Assembly: GCA_015484935.1 (NCBI GenBank)
Contig: WFUQ01000126.1
Span: forward strand, 1 to 12,918
Reading direction: 5' to 3'
DNA from: Gammaproteobacteria bacterium
GTDB taxonomy: Bacteria; Pseudomonadota; Gammaproteobacteria; SZUA-229
Length of the DNA: 12,918 bases
The position numbers and the translations under genes are program-made. The first letter of the stretch is position 1; each line of letters starts with the position of its first letter. The notes under the pieces were generated by a model. It worked only from the letters and a program-made list of their open reading frames with translations, made no database searches and was not told where the DNA came from. Shown here one piece after another: positions 1-8,662 of the stretch.

Positions 1-77
1 CCTTTAATAGAAAGAACACCAGGGCCATCCTCTCGTAGAAAGTCCTCCACAGCTTTGGTGATTATTTTAATTGACAT
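1..77 (-). CDS. N-terminus of an unidentified protein, possibly a P-loop NTPase (partial)
   Basis: Only the first 25 codons, plus two bases of a glycine codon, lie in the window. Read leftward from an ATG at 77-75, the peptide begins MSIKIITKAVEDFL and ends at a hydrophobic strand, VLSIKG. A purine-rich GGAAAC sits just upstream of the ATG, and a good -10 box lies about 30 nt further up, so this is probably a real gene start. The pattern of a short amphipathic helix, an acidic-glycine turn (EDGPG) and a strand ending in KG resembles the lead-in to a Walker A loop in KAP-type and related P-loop NTPases. The Walker A motif itself would lie outside the window, so this is a guess. The gene follows the GT9 gene on the same strand, but it is separated by an AT-rich gap with its own promoter and is probably an independent unit. 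Confidence 0.5.
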   Translation of the reverse strand, partial: MSIKIITKAVEDFLREDGPGVLSIK

Positions 78-106
78 ATTGTTTCCGTTTTGTGCGCATA
101 ACTACA

Positions 107-112
107 ATTATA
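107..112 (-). promoter_or_regulatory. -10 box of the putative promoter for the left-edge gene
   Basis: On the minus strand this is a perfect TATAAT, about 30 nt upstream of the ATG at 77. No good -35 box stands 17 nt upstream. The nearest TTGACG is 24 nt away and overlaps the dyad at 122-141. A second possible promoter lies further up on the minus strand: TTGCAA, then 16 nt, then TATTAT. The poor or mis-spaced -35 next to a dyad fits a regulated promoter, but this is inferred from pattern only. Confidence 0.45.
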
Positions 113-121
113 CGTCCCAAA

Positions 122-141
122 TGACGTGTTTAATCACGTCA
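122..141. promoter_or_regulatory. Operator-like dyad TGACGTG-N6-CACGTCA
   Basis: A perfect 7-bp inverted repeat with a 6-bp AT spacer gives a 20-bp symmetric site. Its centre is about 22 bp upstream of the centre of the TATAAT box at 107-112, so it covers the -35 region of the left-edge gene. Related GACGT cores occur at 111-116 (as TACGTC) and 221-228 (as TACGTCAC). The size and symmetry fit a dimeric helix-turn-helix regulator. Which regulator binds is unknown. Confidence 0.45.
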
Positions 142-250
142 ATATAATACGCTCACAAGTAATTATTGCAACAAAATCAATCGCGTAGCGGAATCCTTGC
201 AATCATATTGAAATTACAAATACGTCACTTTTACAATGCGGCTCCAGCCA

Positions 251-277
251 CGCACTGCCCCGGGCCTCGAGAGTGCG
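251..277. repeat. Short inverted repeat CGCACT / AGTGCG downstream of the GT9 gene
   Basis: A 6-bp perfect inverted repeat (251-256 and 272-277) encloses a GC-rich 15-nt loop with a CCCGGG palindrome. It lies about 30 nt past the stop codon of the minus-strand glycosyltransferase. It could fold in that transcript, but no T-run follows in that direction, so it is not a convincing intrinsic terminator. A competing GCGC-TAT-GCGC hairpin overlaps it. Confidence 0.3.
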
Positions 278-304
278 CTATGCGCCTTGATCAAACCAGT
301 TTCT

Positions 305-1351
305 TTAGTCATCGATTACCTGTTCTAGATTTCTTACAACCTCATCTACTGTTATCAAATCCATCACCCCCTCCTGCTCCACCTTTTTCCCCCACCGAAT
401 CTCGTCAACCGTCGAATGCGCAAACTGCTCTACCGCTTCAGGAAACCGGTTCACACAATATTCCAGCGAATTATATGGCCCACTCCTGTCCGGGTTGGTG
501 CAAGCATACAAGCCCAGCACTTTCGTGCCCACTGCATTCGCCATATGCACGGGACCGGAATCCGGTGACATCACCACATCGACTGCTTTCAACATCGCCA
601 TCGATTCGATCAAGGTGTCCTGCCCGATGAGATTGAGTGCCTGTTGCTGCATCGCCTGTTGAATCTGTTTGCCTGTCTCGATTTCCAGTTCGCTCGGACC
701 ACCACTCAATATCACCTGCATGCCCAGCTGACTGATGGCGTGATCTGCCACTTGCGCCATCGAGGTCACTCGCCAGTTTCGCAAAGGGTGGCTGGAACAG
801 GGAGATATCAGCAGGGTCTTGCGACTGCTGTCGATGTGTTTGCTGGCGTAGTCTGCCGCTGCCTGCGGGATCGGCCAGTCCCATACGGGTTCGTCGATGT
901 CGATGTTCAGGCTGCGGGCGAATTCCAGGAAGGTCTGTACTTGATGGCGGTGGTGACCGGGTTTGATCTGGCGGTTGATGAACCAGTGATGCAGGTCTCG
1001 GGAGCTGGCGCGATCCCAGCCGAGTTTGATGTCGGCTTTGATTATCATGCTGAGCAGGTTGGCTCTGGCGGCGAGCTGCATGTGTAGCAGGATGTCGAAG
1101 CGTTGGCCGGACAGGGCACGTCGCACGTCCTGATAGGCCTGTAGTCCATCGCGTTTGTTGAATACCACGAAGCGCACATCGGGAAATACGGACAGCAATC
1201 TGTGTTCCAGACTGCCGCATATCCAGGTGATTTCAGCATCCGGCCATTGTTTCTGCAGGGCTCTGAGCACCGGCACGGCGTGGGTCACATCACCCAGTGC
1301 GGACAGGCGCAGGATGCAGATGGATTTTGGGGATGACGGAACAGGCAGCAT
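305..1351 (-). CDS. Glycosyltransferase family 9, ADP-heptose:LPS heptosyltransferase-like
   Basis: This 348-residue protein matches the usual size of GT9 heptosyltransferases, which transfer heptose from ADP-heptose to the LPS inner core on the cytoplasmic face. It shows two Rossmann-like halves. The N-terminal strand and loop ILRLSALGD (13-21) carries the aspartate equivalent to the catalytic residue of WaaC/WaaF. The C-terminal half has the SPCSSHPLRNW segment (183-193), a SGGPSE loop (216-221) and the donor-site motif SPDSGPVHMANA (262-273), followed by GLYACTNPDRSGPY. The chosen start is the only ATG near the first strand. There is no clear Shine-Dalgarno sequence before it, although a TATAAT lies about 30 nt upstream. 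The gene is divergent from the pse operon. It could be WaaF/WaaC-like or a paralogue acting on another glycan; the exact acceptor cannot be read from sequence. Confidence 0.88.
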   Translation of the reverse strand: MLPVPSSPKSICILRLSALGDVTHAVPVLRALQKQWPDAEITWICGSLEHRLLSVFPDVRFVVFNKRDGLQAYQDVRRALSGQRFDILLHMQLAARANLLSMIIKADIKLGWDRASSRDLHHWFINRQIKPGHHRHQVQTFLEFARSLNIDIDEPVWDWPIPQAAADYASKHIDSSRKTLLISPCSSHPLRNWRVTSMAQVADHAISQLGMQVILSGGPSELEIETGKQIQQAMQQQALNLIGQDTLIESMAMLKAVDVVMSPDSGPVHMANAVGTKVLGLYACTNPDRSGPYNSLEYCVNRFPEAVEQFAHSTVDEIRWGKKVEQEGVMDLITVDEVVRNLEQVIDD

Positions 1352-1382
1352 GTGGTGTCGGCTATGGCGCAGGATATCGCGG

Positions 1383-1388
1383 ATTATA
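1383..1388 (-). promoter_or_regulatory. Possible -10 box for the GT9 gene
   Basis: On the minus strand this is a perfect TATAAT, 31 nt upstream of the glycosyltransferase ATG, which would leave a leader of about 25 nt. No good -35 sequence stands 16-18 nt upstream, so the promoter is tentative. Confidence 0.3.
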
Positions 1389-1479
1389 TCAATATTCCCG
1401 GCACAACCCAGCCAAACCTCGTGTGTCGCGCAGCTGAAAATACCCCCTCTGCCGGTTTCCCCTACAGCGGATAAAAAAG

Positions 1480-1485
1480 TATAAT
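1480..1485 (+). promoter_or_regulatory. Possible -10 box for the pse operon
   Basis: A perfect TATAAT follows an A-rich stretch and would start transcription about 36 nt before pseB. The -35 position holds only a weak TTTCCC at 1456-1461 (18-nt spacer). This 177-bp region between the divergent genes is the only intergenic space ahead of the six pse genes, so the operon promoter very likely lies here. Confidence 0.4.
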
Positions 1486-1501
1486 CGTTTCAAACATATA
1501 A

Positions 1502-3689
<2,188 letters not shown>

Positions 3690-3693
<4 letters not shown>

Positions 3694-4379
3694 GACTCGC
3701 TGTCATCCCTGCCCGTGGTGGCAGCAAGCGCATCCCGCGAAAGAATATCAAACCGTTCTGCGGCAAAGCCATCATCGCCTACTCTATCGAAGCCGCGATC
3801 GAGTCCGGGTTATTCGACCACGTCATCGTATCGACCGACGATGACGAGATAGCCGGGGTCGCCAGACAACACGGCGCGGAGATCCCGTTCATCCGCCCGG
3901 CAGAACTGGCTGACGATTTCACCGGCACCAACGCCATCGTGAAACATGCTATCGAATGGTATGCAGACCACGATATCTCTGTCGATACCGCCTGTTGCAT
4001 CTATGCGACTGCCCCACTGTTACAGTCAGACTATATAGAACAGGGTTACCGGCAATTACTGGATGCGAAAACCGATTTTGCTTTTTCTATCACCAGCTAT
4101 GCCTTCCCCATCCAGCGTGCGTTACGCCTGAATGAAAACAACACGGTAGAAGCCATAAACCCCGATGCTATCGCCTCACGTTCACAGGACCTGGAAGAAT
4201 GCTGGCATGATGCCGGACAGTTCTACTGGGGCACGGCCAATGCTTTCGTCGATGAGTTAGCCATCATGTCGAGCAGGGCCAGTGGTGTGATACTACCGCG
4301 CTATCGAGTACAGGACATCGACACCATCGAGGACTGGAAACAGGCCGAGCTGATGTACCTCGCTCTGCAGAAACAGTGA
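3690..4379 (+). CDS. pseF: Pseudaminic acid cytidylyltransferase, PseF
   Basis: PseF activates pseudaminic acid with CTP, giving CMP-pseudaminic acid, the donor used by pseudaminyltransferases. The 229-residue protein is a NeuA/KdsB-type nucleotidyltransferase. The N-terminal CTP-binding loop ARGGSKRIPRKN is at 8-19, and STDDDEIA at 48-55 contributes acidic residues of the fold. The start overlaps the pseC stop as ATGA, with CAGG about 7 nt upstream as ribosome binding site. It catalyses the last step of the pathway but is third in the operon, which is the common order in pse clusters. NeuA-type activation of another nonulosonate is the alternative; the flanking PseB, PseC, PseG and PseH argue for pseudaminate. 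Confidence 0.94.
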
Positions 4380-5467
4380 TGCACATCGTTTTCCGTGTCG
4401 ATGCATCCACGCAGATAGGTACCGGTCATGTGATGCGCTGCCTGACACTGGCGCATGCTCTCGAACAGAAACAACATAGTGTCAGTTTTATATGTCGTGA
4501 ACTGACTGGCAATCTGATCGACCTCATCAGACAACATGCATTCGATGTCATCGCATTACCACTGGAGACAGACGCACACCCAAACAGTGAGAATCAACAC
4601 GCCGCGTGGTTGCAGACCAGCTGGCAACGTGATGCCGGGCAGTGTATCGAAGTGCTGAACACATTGCCGCGCACAGATTGTCTGGTAGTCGATCATTATG
4701 CCCTGGACAGATCGTGGGAGCAGGCTGTCAGCAACGATACCAATCACATCATGGTCATCGATGATCTGGCGGACAGACAACATGATGCCGCACTATTGCT
4801 GGACCAGAACTATTATCTGAACAGTGCCGAGCGTTATCATGACCTGCTTCCCGAACACACCCGGCAGCTGCTGGGGCCACAGTACACCTTGTTACGCCCG
4901 GAGTTCACTGAACTTTCCAGTTCCATCAAGCCGCGAAGCGGACAGATAAAAACCATCCTGATATTCTTCGGTGGTGTCGATGCAGACAACTTAACCGCAA
5001 GAACACTCGACGCCTTGCAAACACTGGATAGTAACATCCGAACCGAGGTCATACTCGGCAGCACCAATCCGAACAAAGACGAAATCATCAACTTCTGCGA
5101 CAGTCTTGATAACGTAAACTGTCACACCGCTGTCACCAACATGGCAGAATTCATGAGCAGAGCTGACCTCGCTATCGGCGCAGGCGGCACCACCACATGG
5201 GAACGCTGTTATCTCGGTCTGCCTGCCATCGTGTTCACACTGGCGCAAAATCAGCAGGCTGTGAATGAAGACGTCGAACATGCCGGTGCGGTCTTGCTGG
5301 CAGGTAATACCACTACACCCGTCGATACGATTCGCACATTACTGAAAGAGGTTCTGAATGAACCGGACAAGGTCAGGTCGATGTCCGAGGCGGCACTGGC
5401 ACTCATGCGCGATCATATCGGGGCTTCGGGTGTCGTCGATATCATGGAGCAGACCTGTGCCGGATGA
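4379..5467 (+). CDS. pseG: UDP-2,4-diacetamido-2,4,6-trideoxy-beta-L-altropyranose hydrolase, PseG
   Basis: PseG removes UDP from the diacetylated altrose nucleotide, freeing the hexose for condensation with phosphoenolpyruvate. It has the two-domain GT-B fold related to MurG. With the ATG at 4379, the N-terminal GTGHVMRC places the histidine at residue 17, the same number as the catalytic His17 I recall for Campylobacter PseG. That favours ATG 4379 over the GTG three bases upstream. The second domain starts near ILIFFGGVDADN and carries a nucleotide-site glycine loop, IGAGGTTTWERC. The length of 362 residues is somewhat longer than the epsilonproteobacterial enzymes. The start overlaps the pseF stop by one base (TGATG). 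This hydrolase, rather than a NeuC-type epimerase, separates the pathway from legionaminic and sialic acid routes. Confidence 0.94.
   Translation: MHIVFRVDASTQIGTGHVMRCLTLAHALEQKQHSVSFICRELTGNLIDLIRQHAFDVIALPLETDAHPNSENQHAAWLQTSWQRDAGQCIEVLNTLPRTDCLVVDHYALDRSWEQAVSNDTNHIMVIDDLADRQHDAALLLDQNYYLNSAERYHDLLPEHTRQLLGPQYTLLRPEFTELSSSIKPRSGQIKTILIFFGGVDADNLTARTLDALQTLDSNIRTEVILGSTNPNKDEIINFCDSLDNVNCHTAVTNMAEFMSRADLAIGAGGTTTWERCYLGLPAIVFTLAQNQQAVNEDVEHAGAVLLAGNTTTPVDTIRTLLKEVLNEPDKVRSMSEAALALMRDHIGASGVVDIMEQTCAG
5446..5449 (+). promoter_or_regulatory. Ribosome binding site that sets the GTG start of pseH
   Basis: GGAG inside the 3' end of pseG stands exactly 7 nt before the GTG at 5457. It decides that start over a much longer upstream reading frame. 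Confidence 0.6.
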
Positions 5468-5987
5468 TACCGATTTCAGCCTGCGTCCGATGGATGTATC
5501 CGATCTCGATCGTGTACTCAGATGGCGCAACCGAGCCGACGTAAAAGCATATATGTTCACCGATGCAGATATCTCTGTAGACGAACACGCCGCATGGTTC
5601 GATCGGACACTGCACCGCGATGATGTCGATTATCAGATAGTTGAATATCAGAACACACCGGTCGGTCTGGCGAATGCAATTGATATAGACGGTGATGAAT
5701 GTCACTGGGGGTTTTATCTGGGTGAGCCTGATCTACCCAAAGGCAGCGGCTCCGCCCTCGCCCGCCTGATGCTGAAACATATATTCGATACTCACAAAGT
5801 CAGACGTATCCATGCTGAAGTGTTTGAATTTAATATCGCCTCGCTTAAACTGCACGAAAAATTCGGCTTCACCAGACAAGACTCCGCCAGCCGCACTGTC
5901 ACCAAAAATGACCGGCCGGAAAAAGTGATCGCACTGACGCTCGATCATGCAATATGGCTGCAACGACAGAATACTGATCCATTATGA
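5457..5987 (+). CDS. pseH: UDP-4-amino-4,6-dideoxy-N-acetyl-beta-L-altrosamine N-acetyltransferase, PseH
   Basis: PseH is a GNAT-family acetyltransferase that adds an acetyl group from acetyl-CoA to the C4 amine made by PseC. With the GTG start the protein has 176 residues, within the usual PseH range. The N-terminal strand FSLRPMDVSDLDRVLRWRN is typical of this RimJ/RimL-like group. The acetyl-CoA loop PKGSGSA is at 94-100, preceded by the strand HWGFYLGE. The C-terminal LKLHEKFGF is the usual GNAT helix and turn. The open frame extends back to an ATG at 5358, but that would overlap pseG by 110 bases with no family-like sequence, so the GTG with its GGAG site is preferred. It overlaps pseG by 11 nt and its stop overlaps pseI as ATGA. 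Confidence 0.92.
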   Translation: MPDDTDFSLRPMDVSDLDRVLRWRNRADVKAYMFTDADISVDEHAAWFDRTLHRDDVDYQIVEYQNTPVGLANAIDIDGDECHWGFYLGEPDLPKGSGSALARLMLKHIFDTHKVRRIHAEVFEFNIASLKLHEKFGFTRQDSASRTVTKNDRPEKVIALTLDHAIWLQRQNTDPL

Positions 5988-7036
5988 AAGATATCAAGAT
6001 AGAACACTGCACGGTCGGCACAGGGCACCGCCCTTTCATCATCGCCGAGATGTCGGGCAACCACAACCAGTCGCTCGAACGTGCGCTGGAGATCGTCGAT
6101 GCCGCTGCAAAAACCGGCGCACATGCATTGAAGATACAGACATACACCGCAGACACCATGACGCTGGATCTGTCCGAAGGTGAATTTTTCATCGAAGACA
6201 AGAACAGTCTGTGGCAGGGGAAGTCACTGTATCAACTGTATGAAGAAGCACACACACCGTGGGACTGGCACAAACCGATATTCGATCGTGCCCGTGAATT
6301 AAACATGGTGCCGTTCAGCACACCGTTCGATGACACCGCAGTGGACTTCCTTGAAGACCTGAACAATGCGGTGTACAAGATCGCCTCTTTCGAGAATACG
6401 GATATCCCGCTGGTAAAACGAGTCGCTGCCACCGGCAAGCCCATGATCATCTCGACCGGCATGGCGACACTGGATGAACTCGAAGAAACCGTTACCGCTG
6501 CACGCGAAGCTGGCTGTCAGGATCTGATGTTATTGAAATGCACCAGCACCTATCCTGCTACACCTGAAAACACCAACATCATCACCATCAAGGATATCCG
6601 TGAACGCTTCCAGTGTCACGCAGGTCTGTCCGATCACACCATGGGGATCGGTGTCGCTGTCGCCAGTGTCGCACTGGGTGCAACCGTCATCGAAAAACAC
6701 TTCACCTTGAACCGTGCAGACGGCGGGGTGGATTCCAGTTTCTCGATGGAACCTGCCGAGATGAGCTCACTGGTCATCGAAACCGAACGCGCCTGGCAGT
6801 CACTCGGTAAAATCAACTATGGTCCGACCGAAAAAGAGAAAGCATCACTGGTCTATCGACGTTCCTTGTATATCGCGCAGGACATGAAAGCAGGCGATGT
6901 GATCACAGCGGAGAACATGCGCGCCATCCGCCCCGGCTATGGTCTGCCGCCGAAACATTATGCTGAAATACTCGGTAAAACGATCAAGCGTGATACGCCA
7001 GCCGGCACGCCGGTAAGTTTTGAGCTGTTCGATTGA
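5984..7036 (+). CDS. pseI: Pseudaminic acid synthase, PseI
   Basis: PseI condenses the free diacetamido-altrose with phosphoenolpyruvate to make pseudaminic acid. It is a metal-dependent NeuB-family enzyme of 350 residues, the standard length. The N-terminal TIM barrel begins with RPFIIAEMSGNHN (16-28) and contains IISTGMA (155-161), GLSDHT (214-219) and EKHFTLNR (237-244); the last holds the expected metal-binding histidine. The C-terminal SAF (antifreeze-like) domain spans roughly 293-349, with RRSLYIAQDMKAGD at its start. The start overlaps the pseH stop as ATGA. The gene ends the operon, 22 nt from a convergent glycosyltransferase, with no clear terminator between them. The MSGNHNQS form of the first motif is the usual one in PseI, whereas sialate synthases differ. 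Confidence 0.95.
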   Translation: MKDIKIEHCTVGTGHRPFIIAEMSGNHNQSLERALEIVDAAAKTGAHALKIQTYTADTMTLDLSEGEFFIEDKNSLWQGKSLYQLYEEAHTPWDWHKPIFDRARELNMVPFSTPFDDTAVDFLEDLNNAVYKIASFENTDIPLVKRVAATGKPMIISTGMATLDELEETVTAAREAGCQDLMLLKCTSTYPATPENTNIITIKDIRERFQCHAGLSDHTMGIGVAVASVALGATVIEKHFTLNRADGGVDSSFSMEPAEMSSLVIETERAWQSLGKINYGPTEKEKASLVYRRSLYIAQDMKAGDVITAENMRAIRPGYGLPPKHYAEILGKTIKRDTPAGTPVSFELFD

Positions 7037-7058
7037 TACCGTGTTCGACCAGACAGGA

Positions 7059-8396
7059 TTAAAGCTCTAACACCACACGCAGGAATTCTGTCAACAGTCG
7101 GTTATTCTCTTCGATATCGAAAGCATCGTATATCTGTCGATAATGGCCATCGACGATTCCCGGTACTGCTTTACTGATCAACTCACTGAAAGCCTGTTCC
7201 AGTTGTTCGTGACTGAAGGTCTTACTCAGCACCTCATCCAGCGTCACTGAATCGGTGTATTCGGTGACACCCGGTAATCTTCTGAACCAGGCATAACCGA
7301 ACACCAGCGCCTGCTTGCCGCCACTGATCGCTTCCCAGCATGCAGTGCCGGTGATGCTGGCGACGAACTGGCAGTGGCTCATCAATTCATAGGTACTGAC
7401 ACTGTCCGCGACATAGACACAGTTTCGGATACGGCTCAGTCGTCGATAGAACAAGGCGTTACGTTGCTGAAAGCCCTGCTTGGGATTTTCCTTGGCATAG
7501 ATATACCAGTCATCAGGCAGCATGGCAGACAGCTTTTCCATCGCCAGCAGTTGGTCAGAATATTCACCACCCAGTACCGATGTGGTCAGTTCCGGTTGCA
7601 GGTGCAAGGGGAAATACACGAACTTCCTGTCGTAATCGACCTGCACCGCTGCATGTTTTTTATATTCGCGGCTGTAACGTATCCGGCCTGCCTGTTTCTG
7701 CACGATGCCGGCCCAGGTGATAGGGTGATGCGATGTCACAGACGACAGCAACACATCGCGCAGCAGACGACTCAACATCCAGCCACGTTTGTTTTTGATC
7801 TTGTTCATATAGAACAGATCTTTTTTGAACTCACGCGGGATGGTCAACGTGATCGGATTGTGCATATCGGGTGCGGTGCTGAATTCCCCCATGTCTTCCA
7901 GCCTGGTGACGCAGTAGAAACGATTGGGCACCTGACTCTGGAACGCGACCACTGTCTTGATGCCTCTGCTCTGCGCTGCCAGATAGAGCATATAATCCGC
8001 ACCGGAATGGGGCGGCTCGAAAAAGATAACGCTATCGACTTTCTTCTCGATGAGGATGTTACTGAAGAACTGATAATAGAGATGGAACAGGTTCAGATGA
8101 TCGAAATAGTCCAGCCCCTTGGAATAGTTGACCCGGGTATAGACATCGCAGAAACGCGAGAAGTCTTTGGGTAATTGTTCGACAGAAGAAGCATAGACCG
8201 CTTCAGGGTTCACCGATTGTTGTACCAGCTCATCCAGCATGATCTGCGGGACGTAGGAGAAATCCTTGGTTTTGAAATCCCGGTCACCTTCGCGATCGAA
8301 CCACATCACCACATCGATCAGACCTTCCCGGATGAGGTTTTCTACTGGCTTGATGGAGAGGTCTTTGGTCCAGCTCCAGACGATGACGTTCTTCAA
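7059..8396 (-). CDS. KpsS/capsule-synthesis-type glycosyltransferase, candidate pseudaminyltransferase
   Basis: This 445-residue cytoplasmic protein has no signal peptide or membrane segment that I can see. Its C-terminal half carries the hallmarks of the capsule-synthesis (KpsS/KpsC-like) transferase superfamily, whose members use CMP-activated nonulosonates such as Kdo: FPLHLQPE (262-269), YIYAKENP (298-305) and TGTACWEAISGG (349-360) followed by ALVFGYAWF (363-371). The position I recall as KEHP in many relatives reads KENP here. The N-terminal half (1-250) is divergent, with an FFEPPHSGADY segment at 125-135. The start is TTG: an in-frame stop lies five codons upstream and an AGGGA site stands 7 nt before it. 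It faces the pse operon and follows zf-CHCC by 44 nt. A role in attaching pseudaminic acid is inferred from family and position. Transfer of Kdo or of another sugar is possible. Confidence 0.75.
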   Translation of the reverse strand: MKNVIVWSWTKDLSIKPVENLIREGLIDVVMWFDREGDRDFKTKDFSYVPQIMLDELVQQSVNPEAVYASSVEQLPKDFSRFCDVYTRVNYSKGLDYFDHLNLFHLYYQFFSNILIEKKVDSVIFFEPPHSGADYMLYLAAQSRGIKTVVAFQSQVPNRFYCVTRLEDMGEFSTAPDMHNPITLTIPREFKKDLFYMNKIKNKRGWMLSRLLRDVLLSSVTSHHPITWAGIVQKQAGRIRYSREYKKHAAVQVDYDRKFVYFPLHLQPELTTSVLGGEYSDQLLAMEKLSAMLPDDWYIYAKENPKQGFQQRNALFYRRLSRIRNCVYVADSVSTYELMSHCQFVASITGTACWEAISGGKQALVFGYAWFRRLPGVTEYTDSVTLDEVLSKTFSHEQLEQAFSELISKAVPGIVDGHYRQIYDAFDIEENNRLLTEFLRVVLEL

Positions 8397-8397
8397 T

Positions 8398-8439
8398 TCA
8401 ACATCCCTGTGTACTCAGCATGGTACTCAGGTCGCTCAT
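8398..8439 (-). CDS. 13-codon micro-ORF bridging zf-CHCC and the KpsS-like gene
   Basis: This frame encodes 13 residues, MSDLSTMLSTQGC. Its ATG comes one base after the zf-CHCC stop (TGA-T-ATG) and its TGA ends one base before the TTG start of the next gene (TGA-A-TTG). No Shine-Dalgarno sequence precedes it, so translation would depend on re-initiation by ribosomes leaving zf-CHCC. It could be a translational relay or a chance frame. No protein function is proposed. Confidence 0.25.
   Translation of the reverse strand: MSDLSTMLSTQGC
8404..8408 (-). promoter_or_regulatory. Ribosome binding site supporting a TTG start
   Basis: AGGGA on the minus strand, 7 nt before the TTG at 8396. With an in-frame TGA five codons upstream and no ATG or GTG in between, it fixes the start of the KpsS-like gene. 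Confidence 0.5.
8411..8430. repeat. 8-bp direct repeat GTACTCAG in the zf-CHCC/glycosyltransferase gap
   Basis: GTACTCAG occurs at 8411-8418 and again at 8423-8430, a 12-bp period, inside the 44-nt gap. It keeps the micro-ORF in frame (LST and LST in the peptide). It may be a small tandem duplication or a regulator site. Confidence 0.3.
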
Positions 8440-8440
8440 A

Positions 8441-8650
8441 TCAATCTTTGAGGATGTATTCAGTGCCGCAGTAAGGACAGGTCGCATGTCCGGTTTCTTC
8501 CACGGGGATATAGACCTGCGGATGTGAATTCCACAACGACGAGCCGTTCATGGGACAATGCACCGGCAGGATGTCGCGTGACACTTCTATCTTCGCATCC
8601 TGGTTAGGTGTTTCCAGACCTTCCTGGGTAGCGGTGTGTGGATTAGGCAT
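8441..8650 (-). CDS. Small zf-CHCC zinc-finger protein
   Basis: This 69-residue protein has the zf-CHCC domain, named for its zinc ligands, visible here as Cys32, His43, Cys58 and Cys61. The first ligand sits in HCPM and the last two in CPYCGTEY. The spacing and the W-x2-HPxVYIP segment match bacterial members and the C-terminal domain of the mitochondrial complex I subunit NDUFS6. The bacterial role is not well defined. The ribosome binding site AGAGG, 9 nt before the ATG, overlaps the stop codon of ilvE (TAGAGG), so translation of the two is probably coupled. The gap to ilvE is only 12 nt. This pairing next to LPS-core genes is common in gammaproteobacteria as I recall. Confidence 0.88.
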   Translation of the reverse strand: MPNPHTATQEGLETPNQDAKIEVSRDILPVHCPMNGSSLWNSHPQVYIPVEETGHATCPYCGTEYILKD

Positions 8651-8662
8651 AGTGTAAAACCT

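Noticed and set aside
251-277. Intrinsic terminator for the GT9 gene
   Set aside because: The stem is only 6 bp and no T-run follows on the minus strand. It is kept only as a repeat.
166-630. Plus-strand open frame of 154 codons over the left gap and the GT9 gene
   Set aside because: It is mostly antisense to the clear GT9 coding region, is rich in low-complexity Pro/Ser, and has no recognisable domain.
471-1220. Second minus-strand frame of 249 codons inside the GT9 gene
   Set aside because: It is a shifted shadow of the glycosyltransferase, rich in Arg, Gln and Ser, with no family motif.
4376-4378. GTG start for pseG three bases before the ATG
   Set aside because: The ATG at 4379 gives the normal N-terminus with the catalytic histidine at residue 17 and overlaps the pseF stop as TGATG.
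5358-5456. Longer N-terminus for pseH from an ATG at 5358
   Set aside because: The extra 33 residues are Arg/Ser-rich, lie wholly in pseG, and do not resemble GNAT sequence. The GTG at 5457 has a well-spaced GGAG.
7374-8174. Plus-strand open frame of 266 codons opposite the KpsS-like gene
   Set aside because: The minus strand has the clear family motifs; the plus frame is an antisense shadow rich in His, Asp and Ile.
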